NCBI RefSeq assembly: GCF_019396385.1 | Contig: NZ_JAHKRN010000042.1 | Coordinates: 1 to 64,000, forward strand | DNA length: 64,000 bases | Source of the DNA: Nonomuraea harbinensis | GTDB taxonomy: Bacteria; Actinomycetota; Actinomycetes; Streptosporangiales; Streptosporangiaceae | Direction: 5' to 3' | Part shown: positions 1 through 8,464 of the stretch, piece by piece | How the letters are laid out: each line of letters begins with the position of its first letter | How positions within the stretch are numbered: position 1 is the first letter of the stretch | Program-made: the position numbers and the translations under genes | The notes under the pieces: model-generated | Database searches by the model: none | The model's input: the letters and a program-made list of their open reading frames with translations, nothing else | What the model was told of the DNA's origin: nothing

Positions 1-15
1 GCCTGAGTGACCGCT

Positions 16-58
16 CCGGCGCCGTGGGCGGGGCTCCCGCCCACGGCGCCGGTTTTGT
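16..58 (+). terminator. Strong intrinsic terminator of an off-window gene
   Basis: A perfect 17-bp inverted repeat (CCGGCGCCGTGGGCGGG at 16-32, complement at 36-52) has a 3-nt GCT loop and is followed by TTTTGT. It lies 6-8 nt after possible TGA stop codons at 4-6 or 8-10, so it most likely ends a plus-strand gene lying left of the window. The next gene runs towards it on the minus strand and stops at 65, so the hairpin probably serves both directions. Confidence 0.85.
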
Positions 59-64
59 CGATCG

Positions 65-2287
65 TCACGCCGGCCTGGCCAGCCTGGCGAAGGAGAGCAC
101 GACCACCGTGGACAGCAGCCATCCCAGCAGGCCGGCCACGTTGAGCAGCCCCGACACCAGCGAGCCGCCGCCGGTGCGCGTCTCCGGGTACCACGTCGCC
201 CGCTGGCCCAGGGACAGGAGCGGGACGACGGTGTCGACGGTGTAGAAGAGCGGGTCGAAGCAGCGCACCTGGCCGTCGCCGCACGGACCTGGCCGGGGAT
301 CCCGGCCGGACACGGTGACGGTGCTGTCGTCCGACGGGGTGGCGGCCTCGACGGTGACCAGGCGGCCGTCCGCCGCGTACACGTTGCCGCGCGGGTCGGT
401 GGCGCGCAGGGTCTCCTGCACGACCGGAGTGAGCAGCATGGCGTAGACGAGGACGAGCAGGGCGCCGAGCAGCCAGAGCACGCGCCCCGGGCGGTAACCG
501 TAGCCGACGGTGAGGCCGTAGAGGGCGTCGATGGTGTCCCTGATCCAGCCGCGCCGGGGCGCCCGGCGGCGCAGTTCCATGAGCAGGTGCTCGGCTTCGA
601 CCGGGCGGCCGTGCTGGCGGAAGACCCGGGCCGCCTGCTCGTACGGGCTCGCGTCGTACGAGGTCATGGACCGGAGCCAGTCGCGGCGCTGCCGCCAGTC
701 CCAGGCGTCGTCGAAGCGGTCGTAGACGAAGCCGGAGATCGCCGTGTCGGACGGCCAGCGCGTCACGTCGTCGGCGAGGACCGTGGTGGCCGCGCCGGTC
801 AGGTCGACGTGCGGCGGCACTTCGGCCCAGCGCAGGCGCATGCCCTCGCGCGTGGTGGCAGACACGGCCTTGATGCCGGCGGTGAAGGTGCCGTCGTCGC
901 AGTCGAGCCGGCCTTCCGCGGCGCACCGGTTGAGCACGACCTCGCCGTCCGCGGTGAAGCCGGCGCTGAGCAGGATCGGGCCCCGGATGAGGGCCTGTTC
1001 GAGGGAGAGCGCCTGGCCGCCGGGGTTGTGTAAGCGGGCGTTGCGGACGTTGACCACGCCGCCGACCGTCGCGGCGCGGAAGCCGAGCCGGCCTCCCTCG
1101 GTCTTCACCTCCCGCATGTTGACCATGCCGTCGATCACGGCGCCCTGGGCGGAGATGACGGAGGTCTCCTCCGGGTGGCTCCAGCGGGTGCCCCGCAACG
1201 TGAGGTCGCCCCGGATGTGGGCGCCGGCCAGGCGGAGCGTGCCCGCGACGGTCGCGCCCTCCTCGATGAGGAGTCTCGACCGCAGCTCGGCGTTGGTCAG
1301 GTCGAGGGCGCGGCCGCCGGGGACGGTGAAGACGCTCTCGCGGCTGATCTGGATGGTGCTGAACGACCCCATGCTCAGGTCCACGCCGCCGCTGATCCTG
1401 CACTCGCCCTCGATGCCGAGGGGTCCGCCGACGACGAGTCCGGGGGCGCTGATGGCGGTGCCGGTGCTGCGGCCGCTGGTGTAGTTGACGCCGGTCACCG
1501 GGCCTGTGGGGTCGATGGTGGCATTACGGATCAGGACATGTCCGGAGATGCGGGTGTTGCCGAGGTCGATCCGGCCGCGGACCAGCGGGCGCCTGCCGGT
1601 CTGGTCGTCGATGAGGAACACGCTGCCGCCGATCTCGGCGTCCCCCAGGTCCAGCGCCAGGTCCTGCTGCGGGCGGGTGAGGCTGGCGCCGGTCAGGTCC
1701 AGCGAGCCCTCGACCCGCGCGCCGATCAGCCGCAGCGCGCCGCGTGCCTCGAACCGGTGCAGCAGCCGGATCGTCCCGCCGACCCTGATGCGATCCGCCT
1801 GGATCGCCCGGCCCTCGGACTCGATGAGCGTGTCCAGGCAGAGCAGGCGCCCGCCGATCTCCGACTCGCACAGCCAGACGGCCGCGGTGGACGAGGTGCT
1901 GGCGGGAGTCCGGAGGTCGCCGGTGATGCGGGACCTGGACAGATCCAGGTCCCGCCGTACGCGCAGGCCGTTGGCCAGCAGGCCGGGGACCGCGCAGCCG
2001 TCGAGCGCCAGCAGGTGGAGGTCGGCGCCGTCCAGGTCGAGGGGCTCGTCGAACACGCACCTGACGAAACGGAGCGGGAAGGTGACCGCCATCCCCGTCA
2101 GGTCGAGCCCGCCCGTGATCCTGGCCCCCTCGATCACCAGGCCGCGGGGGTCGATCTCCGCCGGGTCCCGCCGGCACACCTTGCGCACGAGATCGGCGTC
2201 GACGACGAGCTCTTCCCCGCGTGACGCCCGCACGACCTGGCCGGCCCGGCAGGCCCGCAGCAGGGCGGCCTCGCCGAAGGACGTCAC
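65..2287 (-). CDS. Beta-helix-like repeat protein with C-terminal membrane segments
   Basis: A 740-residue protein. Residues about 50-500 are a regular run of short repeats of the type G-x-L-x-L-x-G-A-x-I-x-G (for example GGLDLTGM, GSLDLTGAS, GDLTLRGT), which suggests a right-handed beta-helix or pentapeptide-like solenoid. Two hydrophobic segments follow near the C terminus (about 630-655 and 715-735), separated by a loop with a C-GDGQVRC pair, so the solenoid is probably cytoplasmic and membrane-tethered. Similar proteins in actinomycetes are often labelled membrane-associated oxidoreductase, but I see no nucleotide-binding or redox motif, so no function is assigned. It is convergent with the off-window gene on the left. 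Gene reality is well supported by length and codon use; function is unknown. Confidence 0.75.
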   Translation of the reverse strand: MTSFGEAALLRACRAGQVVRASRGEELVVDADLVRKVCRRDPAEIDPRGLVIEGARITGGLDLTGMAVTFPLRFVRCVFDEPLDLDGADLHLLALDGCAVPGLLANGLRVRRDLDLSRSRITGDLRTPASTSSTAAVWLCESEIGGRLLCLDTLIESEGRAIQADRIRVGGTIRLLHRFEARGALRLIGARVEGSLDLTGASLTRPQQDLALDLGDAEIGGSVFLIDDQTGRRPLVRGRIDLGNTRISGHVLIRNATIDPTGPVTGVNYTSGRSTGTAISAPGLVVGGPLGIEGECRISGGVDLSMGSFSTIQISRESVFTVPGGRALDLTNAELRSRLLIEEGATVAGTLRLAGAHIRGDLTLRGTRWSHPEETSVISAQGAVIDGMVNMREVKTEGGRLGFRAATVGGVVNVRNARLHNPGGQALSLEQALIRGPILLSAGFTADGEVVLNRCAAEGRLDCDDGTFTAGIKAVSATTREGMRLRWAEVPPHVDLTGAATTVLADDVTRWPSDTAISGFVYDRFDDAWDWRQRRDWLRSMTSYDASPYEQAARVFRQHGRPVEAEHLLMELRRRAPRRGWIRDTIDALYGLTVGYGYRPGRVLWLLGALLVLVYAMLLTPVVQETLRATDPRGNVYAADGRLVTVEAATPSDDSTVTVSGRDPRPGPCGDGQVRCFDPLFYTVDTVVPLLSLGQRATWYPETRTGGGSLVSGLLNVAGLLGWLLSTVVVLSFARLARPA

Positions 2288-2360
2288 GACGGGTACGCGA
2301 TCGCAGACATGGCCATGAGGCCAACCTAGCGCTTAATGATCTCCGCGTCCCGGGCGGACG

Positions 2361-3767
2361 CTAGCCGCCGTACAGCCCGGCGAGGCGCTCGCGGAGGTCG
2401 GCGCCGTAGTCCCGGTGGTAGACCTGGGCGGAGCAGTAGACGGGGCCGCCGTTACGTGACAGGCCGGACGTCCAGGTGGCGGCGTTCTCGACGCCGGGGT
2501 CGCTCAGCTGGATGCCGGTCAGCGCGATGTCGTCCACGCTCACGTCGACGAAGTAGTTCGTCACGCCCTTGAGCTCGAACAGCCGCCACTGGAGTTTCGC
2601 GCTCGTCCGCCCGGCCAGCTGGTCCGTCAGGTCGATCGTGGCCTTGGTCCACGTGTCCTTGGCGTCGGCGGTGACGTCCCGCTGCCACACCAGTTTCCCG
2701 TCCACGAGAAGCTGCTTCTTGTGGTGGCCGGCCGGGCTCTCGGAGCCACGGCCGTCCCGGTGGTAGAAGGTGACCGTGCGCTTGGTCGCTCCGGGCGTCA
2801 GCTGGACCGTGCGCTCGGCGCCGCACCACATCCCGGCCTTGGTCGGAGTGCCGGACTCGACGACGAAGCTCAACCGTCCGTCGCCGGTGCGGGAGAGGTC
2901 GTCGGTCGCGGGGCGCGTCCAGTTGGCGTCGCGGGGCATGAGCGGGAGCTTGTACTGGATGACGCCCGCGGCCTCTCCCGCGCGGACGAGGTCGAGCGCC
3001 TGCTTCGTGATCGTCTCGACGTAGGACACCGTGGGCTTCTGCGCGGCGTGGCTCAGCGGGTGCGCGTACGGCATCACGTAGACGTCGGTGCCGGGAAGGC
3101 GCTGGGCGAGCTGCTTGACCTGGTAGGACAGGCTCCACGACCAGGAGGTGTCGCGGTGCGGCGAGTCCCTGAACGGGAAGATCACGCCGTCCAGGAGCGG
3201 GATCTGCTGGGCGATGAAGTCGTCAGTGAACTGCTTGTAGTAGACGGTCGGGTTGAACGTGAACGCCGGGTTGACCGCCTTGGCGGCGTCCCTCATCTGG
3301 CGGACGTACGCGGGGGTGAAGGTCTTCCCGATGTCGTAGGCGTAGTCGTCCACGGTCCAGCCGGCCAGGTTCGGGTGAGTCTTGGAGAGGGTGGCGAGCT
3401 CGCGGGACCAGGCCACGTAGTCGTGCTTGAACGGACGGGAGACACAGCAGCCCTGCTGGCTCGGCGAGTACACCATCACCCACACCTTGATCCCGGCGTC
3501 GGCGGCGGCCGGCAGGAACTCCTCGCGCAGGTCCTCCCAGTGCACGTTGTCACCGGCCATCGGATAGACGTACGTGTTCACGTTGAGGGCCTTCAGGGCC
3601 GCGATCATCGCCTTGGTGTCCATGTGCCTGATCCCGTCGTCCCGTGGCGCCTCCTCCCTGATGAGGTTGCCTTCCGTCCCCCGCACGCCCGGGACGTCGG
3701 CGTGGACGACGCCGGGGATGAGCGCCGGCAGGAGGGCGGCGAGGGTCACGAGCGCCAGACGGGTCAC
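2361..3767 (-). CDS. Secreted TIM-barrel-like protein with C-terminal jelly-roll-like domain
   Basis: A 468-residue protein starting at a GTG preceded by GAAGGA. Residues 1-23 form a Sec signal peptide ending around VHA-DV. The N-terminal two thirds read like a glycosidase-type TIM barrel (LNVNTYVYPM, GIKVWVMVYSPS, NLAGWTVDDYAYD with acidic residues where a GH barrel would carry catalytic ones). The last roughly 150 residues (from about 300) look like a carbohydrate-binding jelly roll (ERTVQLTPG, TKATIDLTDQL, FVDVSVDDIALTG). I cannot assign a CAZy family or a substrate. It lies head-to-tail with the GH43 arabinanase gene upstream (70-bp gap), so the two exported proteins may act on the same polysaccharide; that link is inference. 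Confidence 0.7.
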   Translation of the reverse strand: MTRLALVTLAALLPALIPGVVHADVPGVRGTEGNLIREEAPRDDGIRHMDTKAMIAALKALNVNTYVYPMAGDNVHWEDLREEFLPAAADAGIKVWVMVYSPSQQGCCVSRPFKHDYVAWSRELATLSKTHPNLAGWTVDDYAYDIGKTFTPAYVRQMRDAAKAVNPAFTFNPTVYYKQFTDDFIAQQIPLLDGVIFPFRDSPHRDTSWSWSLSYQVKQLAQRLPGTDVYVMPYAHPLSHAAQKPTVSYVETITKQALDLVRAGEAAGVIQYKLPLMPRDANWTRPATDDLSRTGDGRLSFVVESGTPTKAGMWCGAERTVQLTPGATKRTVTFYHRDGRGSESPAGHHKKQLLVDGKLVWQRDVTADAKDTWTKATIDLTDQLAGRTSAKLQWRLFELKGVTNYFVDVSVDDIALTGIQLSDPGVENAATWTSGLSRNGGPVYCSAQVYHRDYGADLRERLAGLYGG

Positions 3768-3837
3768 GGGGGTCCTTCAAGATCAGACGATGGAGGGCCG
3801 TCAGCCTAGTCACCTCCGGTATGCCGGCGGTAAATCG

Positions 3838-4797
3838 TCAGCTCACGTGCGGCCAGCCGTCGGCGTCCCAGGCGAGCCGGTTGAGCCCGAGCTTGGGTGT
3901 GCCGCCGTCGTCGCCGTCGTAGTAGTGGTAGACGAGCACGTCGCGGCCGCGGTCGCGCATGACGCTCTGGCCGCCGGGGCCGACGAAGCGGCCGTGGGTC
4001 TCCAGGAGCAGGGTGCCGCCGCCGGTCATCATCGGCTGCCCGTCGCGGCCGGTGTACGGGCCGGTCGGGCTGGTCGAGCGGCCGACCTTGATCTTGTAAG
4101 TGCTGTCCAGGCCCGCGCAGCAGCGGTCGTAGGAGGCGAACAGGTAGTAGTAGCCGCCGCGCTCGACGATGTCCGGCGCCTCGACCGCGTACGGCGCGTC
4201 GGGGCGGGTCGCGAGGTGGTACAGGGTGCGGTCCTTCTCGTGCCGCAGCCCGGTACGGGGGTCGAGGCGGATCATGCGGATGCCGGTCCAGTACGAGCCG
4301 AAGCTCAGCCACCAGCGGCCCTCGCGGTCGACCAGCAGGTTGGGGTCGATGGCGTTGTGGTCCATGCCGAGCTCGGTGGCGTACACGATGCCGCGGTCGG
4401 TCCAGCTTCCCGGGCGGCCGGTGCGGCTGGTGGCCAGGCCGATGGCCGAGTGGTTGCTGCCGAAGCTGGAGACGGCGTAGTACATCAGGTATTTCCCGCG
4501 TTCGTGGGAGATGTCGGGGGCCCAGGGGTCGTTCTCGGCCGAGTACGTGCTCCACCAGGCCGGCGGCGTGTCGAACGCGTCGCCGGCGCGGGTGAACGTG
4601 ACCCCGTCGGCGGAGGTGCGGGCCTCCAGGTGGCCGTGGGTGGAGTACAGGACGTAACCGAACGGGGTGCGGATCATCGTCGGGTCGTGCACGACCGTGT
4701 CACCGGCGACCTGGCCGGGCGGCGGGTAGGCCAGCGCGGGAGTGGTGTTGAGCAGCAGGGTGACGACGGCCGCCATGACGGTGATGGCTGGGCGCAC
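3838..4797 (-). CDS. Secreted GH43 endo-1,5-alpha-L-arabinanase-like glycosidase
   Basis: A 319-residue protein. The start is taken as GTG at 4797, because AGGAGAGG lies 6-7 nt upstream and this places a clean signal peptide (VRPAITVMAAVV...TPALA) at the N terminus. The longer reading from 4863 adds only proline/arginine-rich residues. The GH43 five-bladed propeller signatures are visible in order: VHDPTMIR (catalytic base Asp), NAIDPNLL with FGSYWTGIR (pKa-modulating Asp), and VEAPDIV (catalytic acid Glu). These fit endo-arabinanases acting on plant arabinan side chains outside the cell. The length matches a single-domain enzyme without a binding module. The family call is strong; the exact linkage specificity is inferred. 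Confidence 0.88.
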   Translation of the reverse strand: MRPAITVMAAVVTLLLNTTPALAYPPPGQVAGDTVVHDPTMIRTPFGYVLYSTHGHLEARTSADGVTFTRAGDAFDTPPAWWSTYSAENDPWAPDISHERGKYLMYYAVSSFGSNHSAIGLATSRTGRPGSWTDRGIVYATELGMDHNAIDPNLLVDREGRWWLSFGSYWTGIRMIRLDPRTGLRHEKDRTLYHLATRPDAPYAVEAPDIVERGGYYYLFASYDRCCAGLDSTYKIKVGRSTSPTGPYTGRDGQPMMTGGGTLLLETHGRFVGPGGQSVMRDRGRDVLVYHYYDGDDGGTPKLGLNRLAWDADGWPHVS

Positions 4798-4852
4798 GAT
4801 GGGTCCTCTCCTGGTGGGGGGTGGAGGAGACCGTGCGCCAGGGGTCGAGGGG

Positions 4853-4882
4853 AATATAGACACGAATCATGACAACGGTCAA
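4853..4882 (-). promoter_or_regulatory. Sigma-70-type promoter of the GH43 gene
   Basis: On the minus strand, TTGACC (4877-4882) and TATATT (4853-4858) are separated by 18 bp, a near-consensus vegetative promoter. It would start a leader of about 50 nt ending at the ribosome-binding site before 4797. Such a good promoter suggests control by a repressor rather than an activator. Confidence 0.75.
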
Positions 4883-4931
4883 TGCCCTTGACTGGCGGTG
4901 GCAGTCGGCGTACTTTCATGCGGACACGCAG

Positions 4932-4945
4932 TGATAACGCTAACA
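4932..4945. promoter_or_regulatory. Candidate LacI-family operator
   Basis: TGATAACGCTAACA is an imperfect version of the palindrome TGTTAGCGCTAACA, the kind of site bound by LacI-family sugar regulators. It lies about 50 bp upstream of the GH43 gene's -35 box. The position is somewhat far for simple repression, and it could instead belong to the disrupted gene beside it. Confidence 0.45.
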
Positions 4946-4995
4946 GCGTCGCCGGAGACCGTGCGCCACACAGAACCCGGCCGCGCGGCACCGGC

Positions 4996-5469
4996 TCACC
5001 CCAACCGGGCGAGCGCCTGGTCGTAGAACCGGTCTTGACGTCCCGGCCGTCGGCCCTGGTGAGGGCGATGGTCACGTATCGCGCGCCCGGTCTCGTCCGG
5101 ATGTCGGTGGTGGCCCCGTTACGCGGGATGCTCCTGCGGGGCACCTTGGCGTTCCTGCCGATGGTGCGGACCACCTGCTGGTCCGAGATCGTGCGCGCCG
5201 GGCCAGCCCAGGAGGCGGGCGCCCAGGGTGGCCGTCTCCAGGGCGTGCCGTTGGATGGGCCGGCCGAGGCCGTAGCCGGTGAGCCGCTGGATCCGGCCGA
5301 TGGTCTCCTTGCGCAGGATGTCGGCGATGCGGCGGGCTTCCGCCCACGAGCCGCGGCCCGCAGTCTCCCGGCACGAACATTGCCGACGACCGGCAAAGTC
5401 GGCGGAGGACCCGGCGGAACACCGCCCGGACACGCCGTCCCCGCGACCGCGCACAGTGATCGATCCCAC
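4996..5469 (-). pseudogene. Scar: NhaA-type N-terminus joined to the tail of an unrelated gene
   Basis: On the minus strand, 5296-5340 encodes EARRIADILRKETIG, which matches the N-terminal segment of NhaA Na+/H+ antiporters before the first helix, but no membrane helices follow. Reading continues into a soluble-looking segment in shifted frames (RTIGRNAKVPRRSIPRNG, YVTIALTRADGRDVKTG) that would end in GFYDQALARLG-stop at 4996 if one base were restored near 5012. So the start of an antiporter gene appears to be joined to the 3' end of a different, unrecognised gene. The NhaA identification is from memory of the family motif. Apart from the upstream GH43 promoter/operator, nothing else is seen in 4883-5510. 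Confidence 0.45.
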
Positions 5470-5527
5470 GTGAGGAAGGCCTTTTTCAGGGGAGGGGGCA
5501 TGTCATACGGGCACGAAGGAGGTACTG

Positions 5528-6676
5528 GTGGCGGGTGACGCGGGATCGATCCGGGTGGGGGTCGAGGAGGAGTTCCATGTGGTCTCCCTGGACACCCGGC
5601 GCCTGACCGGGCACGCCGATCTGTTGCTGGAGCAGTTGCCGCCCGATCGTTTCACCCACGAGCTGCAGCGTTCGATGGTGGAGTCCAACAGCTCGCCCTT
5701 CCTGCGGCTGGACGACCTGGCGCGGGACCTGGGCGACCTGCGCGGGCGGCTGATCGGGCTGGCCGACGAGGCGGGCCTGGGGATCAGCGCGGCGGGCAGC
5801 CCTCCGCTGGTGGACATGCACGAGCTGAAGGTCTCCCCGGACCCCCGCTACGAGCAGATGCTCAGCGACTACCAGCAGCTCACCCGTGAGCAGCTGATCT
5901 GCGGCACCCACGTACACGCGGAAGTGGACGATCCGGACCTGGCCGTCGCCGTCGCGCACCGGCTGACGCCGTGGCTGCCGCCGCTGCTGGCGCTGTCGGC
6001 CAGCTCCCCCTACTGGGACGGCGACGACACCGGATACGCCAGCTACCGCAGCCTGGTGTGGCGGCGCTGGCCCACCGCCGGTCCCATCGCGAAGTACGAC
6101 TCCGCCGCCGAGTACAACGAGATGATCAAGGAGCTCATCCGGTCGGAGGTGATCAGCGATCCCGGGATGATCTACTACGACATCCGGCCGTCGCAGCATG
6201 TGCCCACGGTCGAGCTGCGGATCTGCGACTCCTGCCCCCGGCTGGAGGACATCGTGCTGATCGCGGGGCTGTTCCGGGCGCTGGTGGCCAGGGAGCTGGA
6301 GGCGGTGCGCCAGGGCGTGGAGCGCGAGGTGCACCTGGAAGCGGTGCGGGCGGCGACGTGGCAGGCGGCGCGATCCGGGCTGGAGGGCGAGCTCATCGAC
6401 CCGGTGGGCGGCGTGCCGCGGGCCGCGCCCATGGTGATCCGGCGCCTGGTCGAGGGCCTGCGGCCGCAGCTGGAGGAGTCGGCGGACTGGGAGCTCGTCT
6501 CCGGGCTGACCCGGGAGGCGCTGGCGCGGGGCAGCTCGGCGGCGCGCCAGCGCCAGGCGTTCGCCCGCCGGGGGCGGCTGGCCGACGTCGTGGACCTGCT
6601 GCTGGCCGAGACCCGGGCCTGTGAGTGGAACCGGCCCCTCGGCGACTCCCCGCCGTACCGGTCCGCGGCGTCCTGA
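5528..6676 (+). CDS. GCS2/YbdK-type carboxylate-amine ligase
   Basis: A 382-residue protein of glutamate-cysteine ligase family 2, a soluble ATP-dependent enzyme family joining a glutamate gamma-carboxylate (or similar acid) to an amine. Visible signatures are GVEEEFHVV (residues 11-19), where the acidic residues bind metal-ATP, VESNSSPF, GTHVHAEV (126-133) and the SPYWDGDDTGYASYR segment. Length is typical for YbdK/EgtA-like members. Start GTG 5528 is fixed by AGGAGGT at 5517-5523. It heads an operon with an amidotransferase 12 nt downstream and an S9 peptidase, so it probably makes a gamma-glutamyl or similar dipeptide that is then amidated. The true substrate cannot be read from sequence; mycothiol-producing actinomycetes do not need GshA. 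Confidence 0.85.
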   Translation: MAGDAGSIRVGVEEEFHVVSLDTRRLTGHADLLLEQLPPDRFTHELQRSMVESNSSPFLRLDDLARDLGDLRGRLIGLADEAGLGISAAGSPPLVDMHELKVSPDPRYEQMLSDYQQLTREQLICGTHVHAEVDDPDLAVAVAHRLTPWLPPLLALSASSPYWDGDDTGYASYRSLVWRRWPTAGPIAKYDSAAEYNEMIKELIRSEVISDPGMIYYDIRPSQHVPTVELRICDSCPRLEDIVLIAGLFRALVARELEAVRQGVEREVHLEAVRAATWQAARSGLEGELIDPVGGVPRAAPMVIRRLVEGLRPQLEESADWELVSGLTREALARGSSAARQRQAFARRGRLADVVDLLLAETRACEWNRPLGDSPPYRSAAS

Positions 6677-6688
6677 AAGGGAAAGGCG

Positions 6689-8464
6689 ATGTGCGGGCTG
6701 AGCGGTGAGATCCGCTTCGACGACGCGGAGGCGGACCTCGGCGCCGTGGGCCGGATGACCGAGGCCATGCGCGACCGCGGGCCCGACGGCTCCGGCCTGT
6801 GGTCGCACGGGCCCATCGCCCTCGGCCACCGCCGCTTGAAGATCATCGACCTGTCGGAGAAGGCGGCCCAGCCCATGGTCGACGCCGAGCTGGGCCTGGC
6901 TGCGGTGTTCAACGGCTGCCTCTACAACTACCGGGAGCTGCGCGCCGAGCTGCGCCGCGCGGGCTACCGCTTCCAGTCCGGCTCCGACACCGAGGTGCTG
7001 GTGAAGGCGTTTCACCGGTGGGGCGCCGGATGCGTGGACCACTTCACCGGCATGTTCGCGTTCGCGGTCGCCGAACGCGGCGGCGGCAGGCTCACCCTGG
7101 GCCGCGACCGGCTCGGCATCAAGCCCCTGTATCTGTCCGAGGACGGCCGGCGGCTGCGGTTCGCCTCGTCGCTGCCCGCCCTGCTGGCCGCCGGCGGGGT
7201 GGACACCGGCATCGACCCGGTCGCCCTGCACCACTACATGACCTTCCACTCGCTGGTGCCGGGCGAGCGCACCATCCTGGCCGGGGTCCGCAAGCTGCCC
7301 GCGGCCACCGTACGGGTGATCGAGGCGGACGGCACGAGCACCGAGCACCGCTACTGGGAGCCCCGCCACCGGCGCCCGGCGGCGCCCGCGGACGACGGCG
7401 AGTGGCGCAGGGCCGTCCTCGACGCGCTGCGCACGGCGGTGCGCAGGCGCATGGTCGCCGACGTGCCGGTGGGCGTGCTGCTGTCCGGCGGGCTGGACTC
7501 CAGCCTGATCGTGGCGCTGCTGGCCGAGCAGGGGCAGCGGGAGCCGGCCACGTTCAGCATCGGGTTCGAGCCGGCCGGCGGCGAGCAGGGCGACGAGTTC
7601 GCCTACTCCGACCTGGTGGCCCGGCGCTTCGGCACCGACCACCACCGCATCCGCGTCCCGGACTCCCGCCTGGCGCAGGGGGTGGAGCAGGCGGTGCACG
7701 CGATGAGCGAGCCGATGGTCAGCCACGACTGCGTCGCCTTCCACCTGCTGTCGCGGGAGGTCGCCGGGCACGTCAAGGTCGTGCAGTCGGGCCAGGGCGC
7801 CGACGAGGTGTTCGCCGGCTACGACTGGTTCCCGCCGCTGGCCGGGGTGCCGCGCGAGCGGGCCGCGGACACGTACCTGGAGGCGTTCAGGGACCGCCCG
7901 CACCACGACCTGGCGCGTATCCTCGCGCCCGATCACCTGCTGGACTCCGACGTCAGCGGCGACCTCGTCCGCGCCCACCTCGCCAGGCCGGGCGCGGACA
8001 CCGCGCTGGACGCCGTGCTGCGCCTGGAGACCACCGCCATGATGGTCGACGACCCGGTCAAGCGGCTCGACAACATGACGATGGCGCACGGCCTGGAGGC
8101 GCGCACGCCGTTCCTCGACCACGAGCTGGTCGAGCTGGCCGCGGCCTGCCCGGCCGAGCTCAAGCTGGCCGGCGGCGGCAAGGGCGTGCTCAAGGACGCC
8201 GCCCGCCGGATGCTGCCCGCCGAGGTCGTCGACCGGCCCAAGGGCTACTTCCCGGTGCCGGCGATCCGGCACGTCGAAGGGCGGCTCCTCGACCTCGTCC
8301 GCGACGCGCTCACCAGCCGGGCCGCCCGCGACCGCGGCCTGTTCCGGCGGGACTACGTCGACCGGCTCCTCGCCGACCCCGGCCGCGACAGGGCGGCGAC
8401 AGGGGTGAACACGCTGTGGCAGCTCGGCCTGCTGGAACTGTGGCTGCAGGCCCACCTCGGATGA
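6689..8464 (+). CDS. Glutamine-dependent asparagine-synthetase-like amidotransferase
   Basis: A 591-residue class II amidotransferase. Cys2 (MCGLSGEI) is the glutaminase nucleophile. RDRGPDG, FNGCLYNYRELR and GSDTEVLVKAF mark the Ntn glutaminase domain (1-210). SGGLDSS (266-272) is the pyrophosphate loop of the synthetase domain, which forms an acyl-adenylate and transfers ammonia. The sequence resembles the amidotransferase (AsnO, TIGR03104-like) that amidates N-acetylglutaminylglutamine in osmoadaptation operons more than housekeeping AsnB, but no ATP-grasp/GNAT partner is here; a GCS2 ligase takes that place. The gene overlaps the following peptidase by ATGA (8461-8464), indicating translational coupling. 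The general reaction is secure, the substrate is not. Confidence 0.85.
   Translation: MCGLSGEIRFDDAEADLGAVGRMTEAMRDRGPDGSGLWSHGPIALGHRRLKIIDLSEKAAQPMVDAELGLAAVFNGCLYNYRELRAELRRAGYRFQSGSDTEVLVKAFHRWGAGCVDHFTGMFAFAVAERGGGRLTLGRDRLGIKPLYLSEDGRRLRFASSLPALLAAGGVDTGIDPVALHHYMTFHSLVPGERTILAGVRKLPAATVRVIEADGTSTEHRYWEPRHRRPAAPADDGEWRRAVLDALRTAVRRRMVADVPVGVLLSGGLDSSLIVALLAEQGQREPATFSIGFEPAGGEQGDEFAYSDLVARRFGTDHHRIRVPDSRLAQGVEQAVHAMSEPMVSHDCVAFHLLSREVAGHVKVVQSGQGADEVFAGYDWFPPLAGVPRERAADTYLEAFRDRPHHDLARILAPDHLLDSDVSGDLVRAHLARPGADTALDAVLRLETTAMMVDDPVKRLDNMTMAHGLEARTPFLDHELVELAAACPAELKLAGGGKGVLKDAARRMLPAEVVDRPKGYFPVPAIRHVEGRLLDLVRDALTSRAARDRGLFRRDYVDRLLADPGRDRAATGVNTLWQLGLLELWLQAHLG

Noticed and set aside
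5486..8455. 989-codon minus-strand open frame
   Set aside because: It is the antisense shadow of the GCS2 and amidotransferase genes, full of His/Arg/Gln/Gly runs typical of high-GC complementary frames.
6799..8460. N-terminal 554 codons of a longer frame ahead of the S9 peptidase
   Set aside because: They overlap the amidotransferase in another frame and are not protein-like; the peptidase starts at ATG 8461 inside the ATGA overlap.
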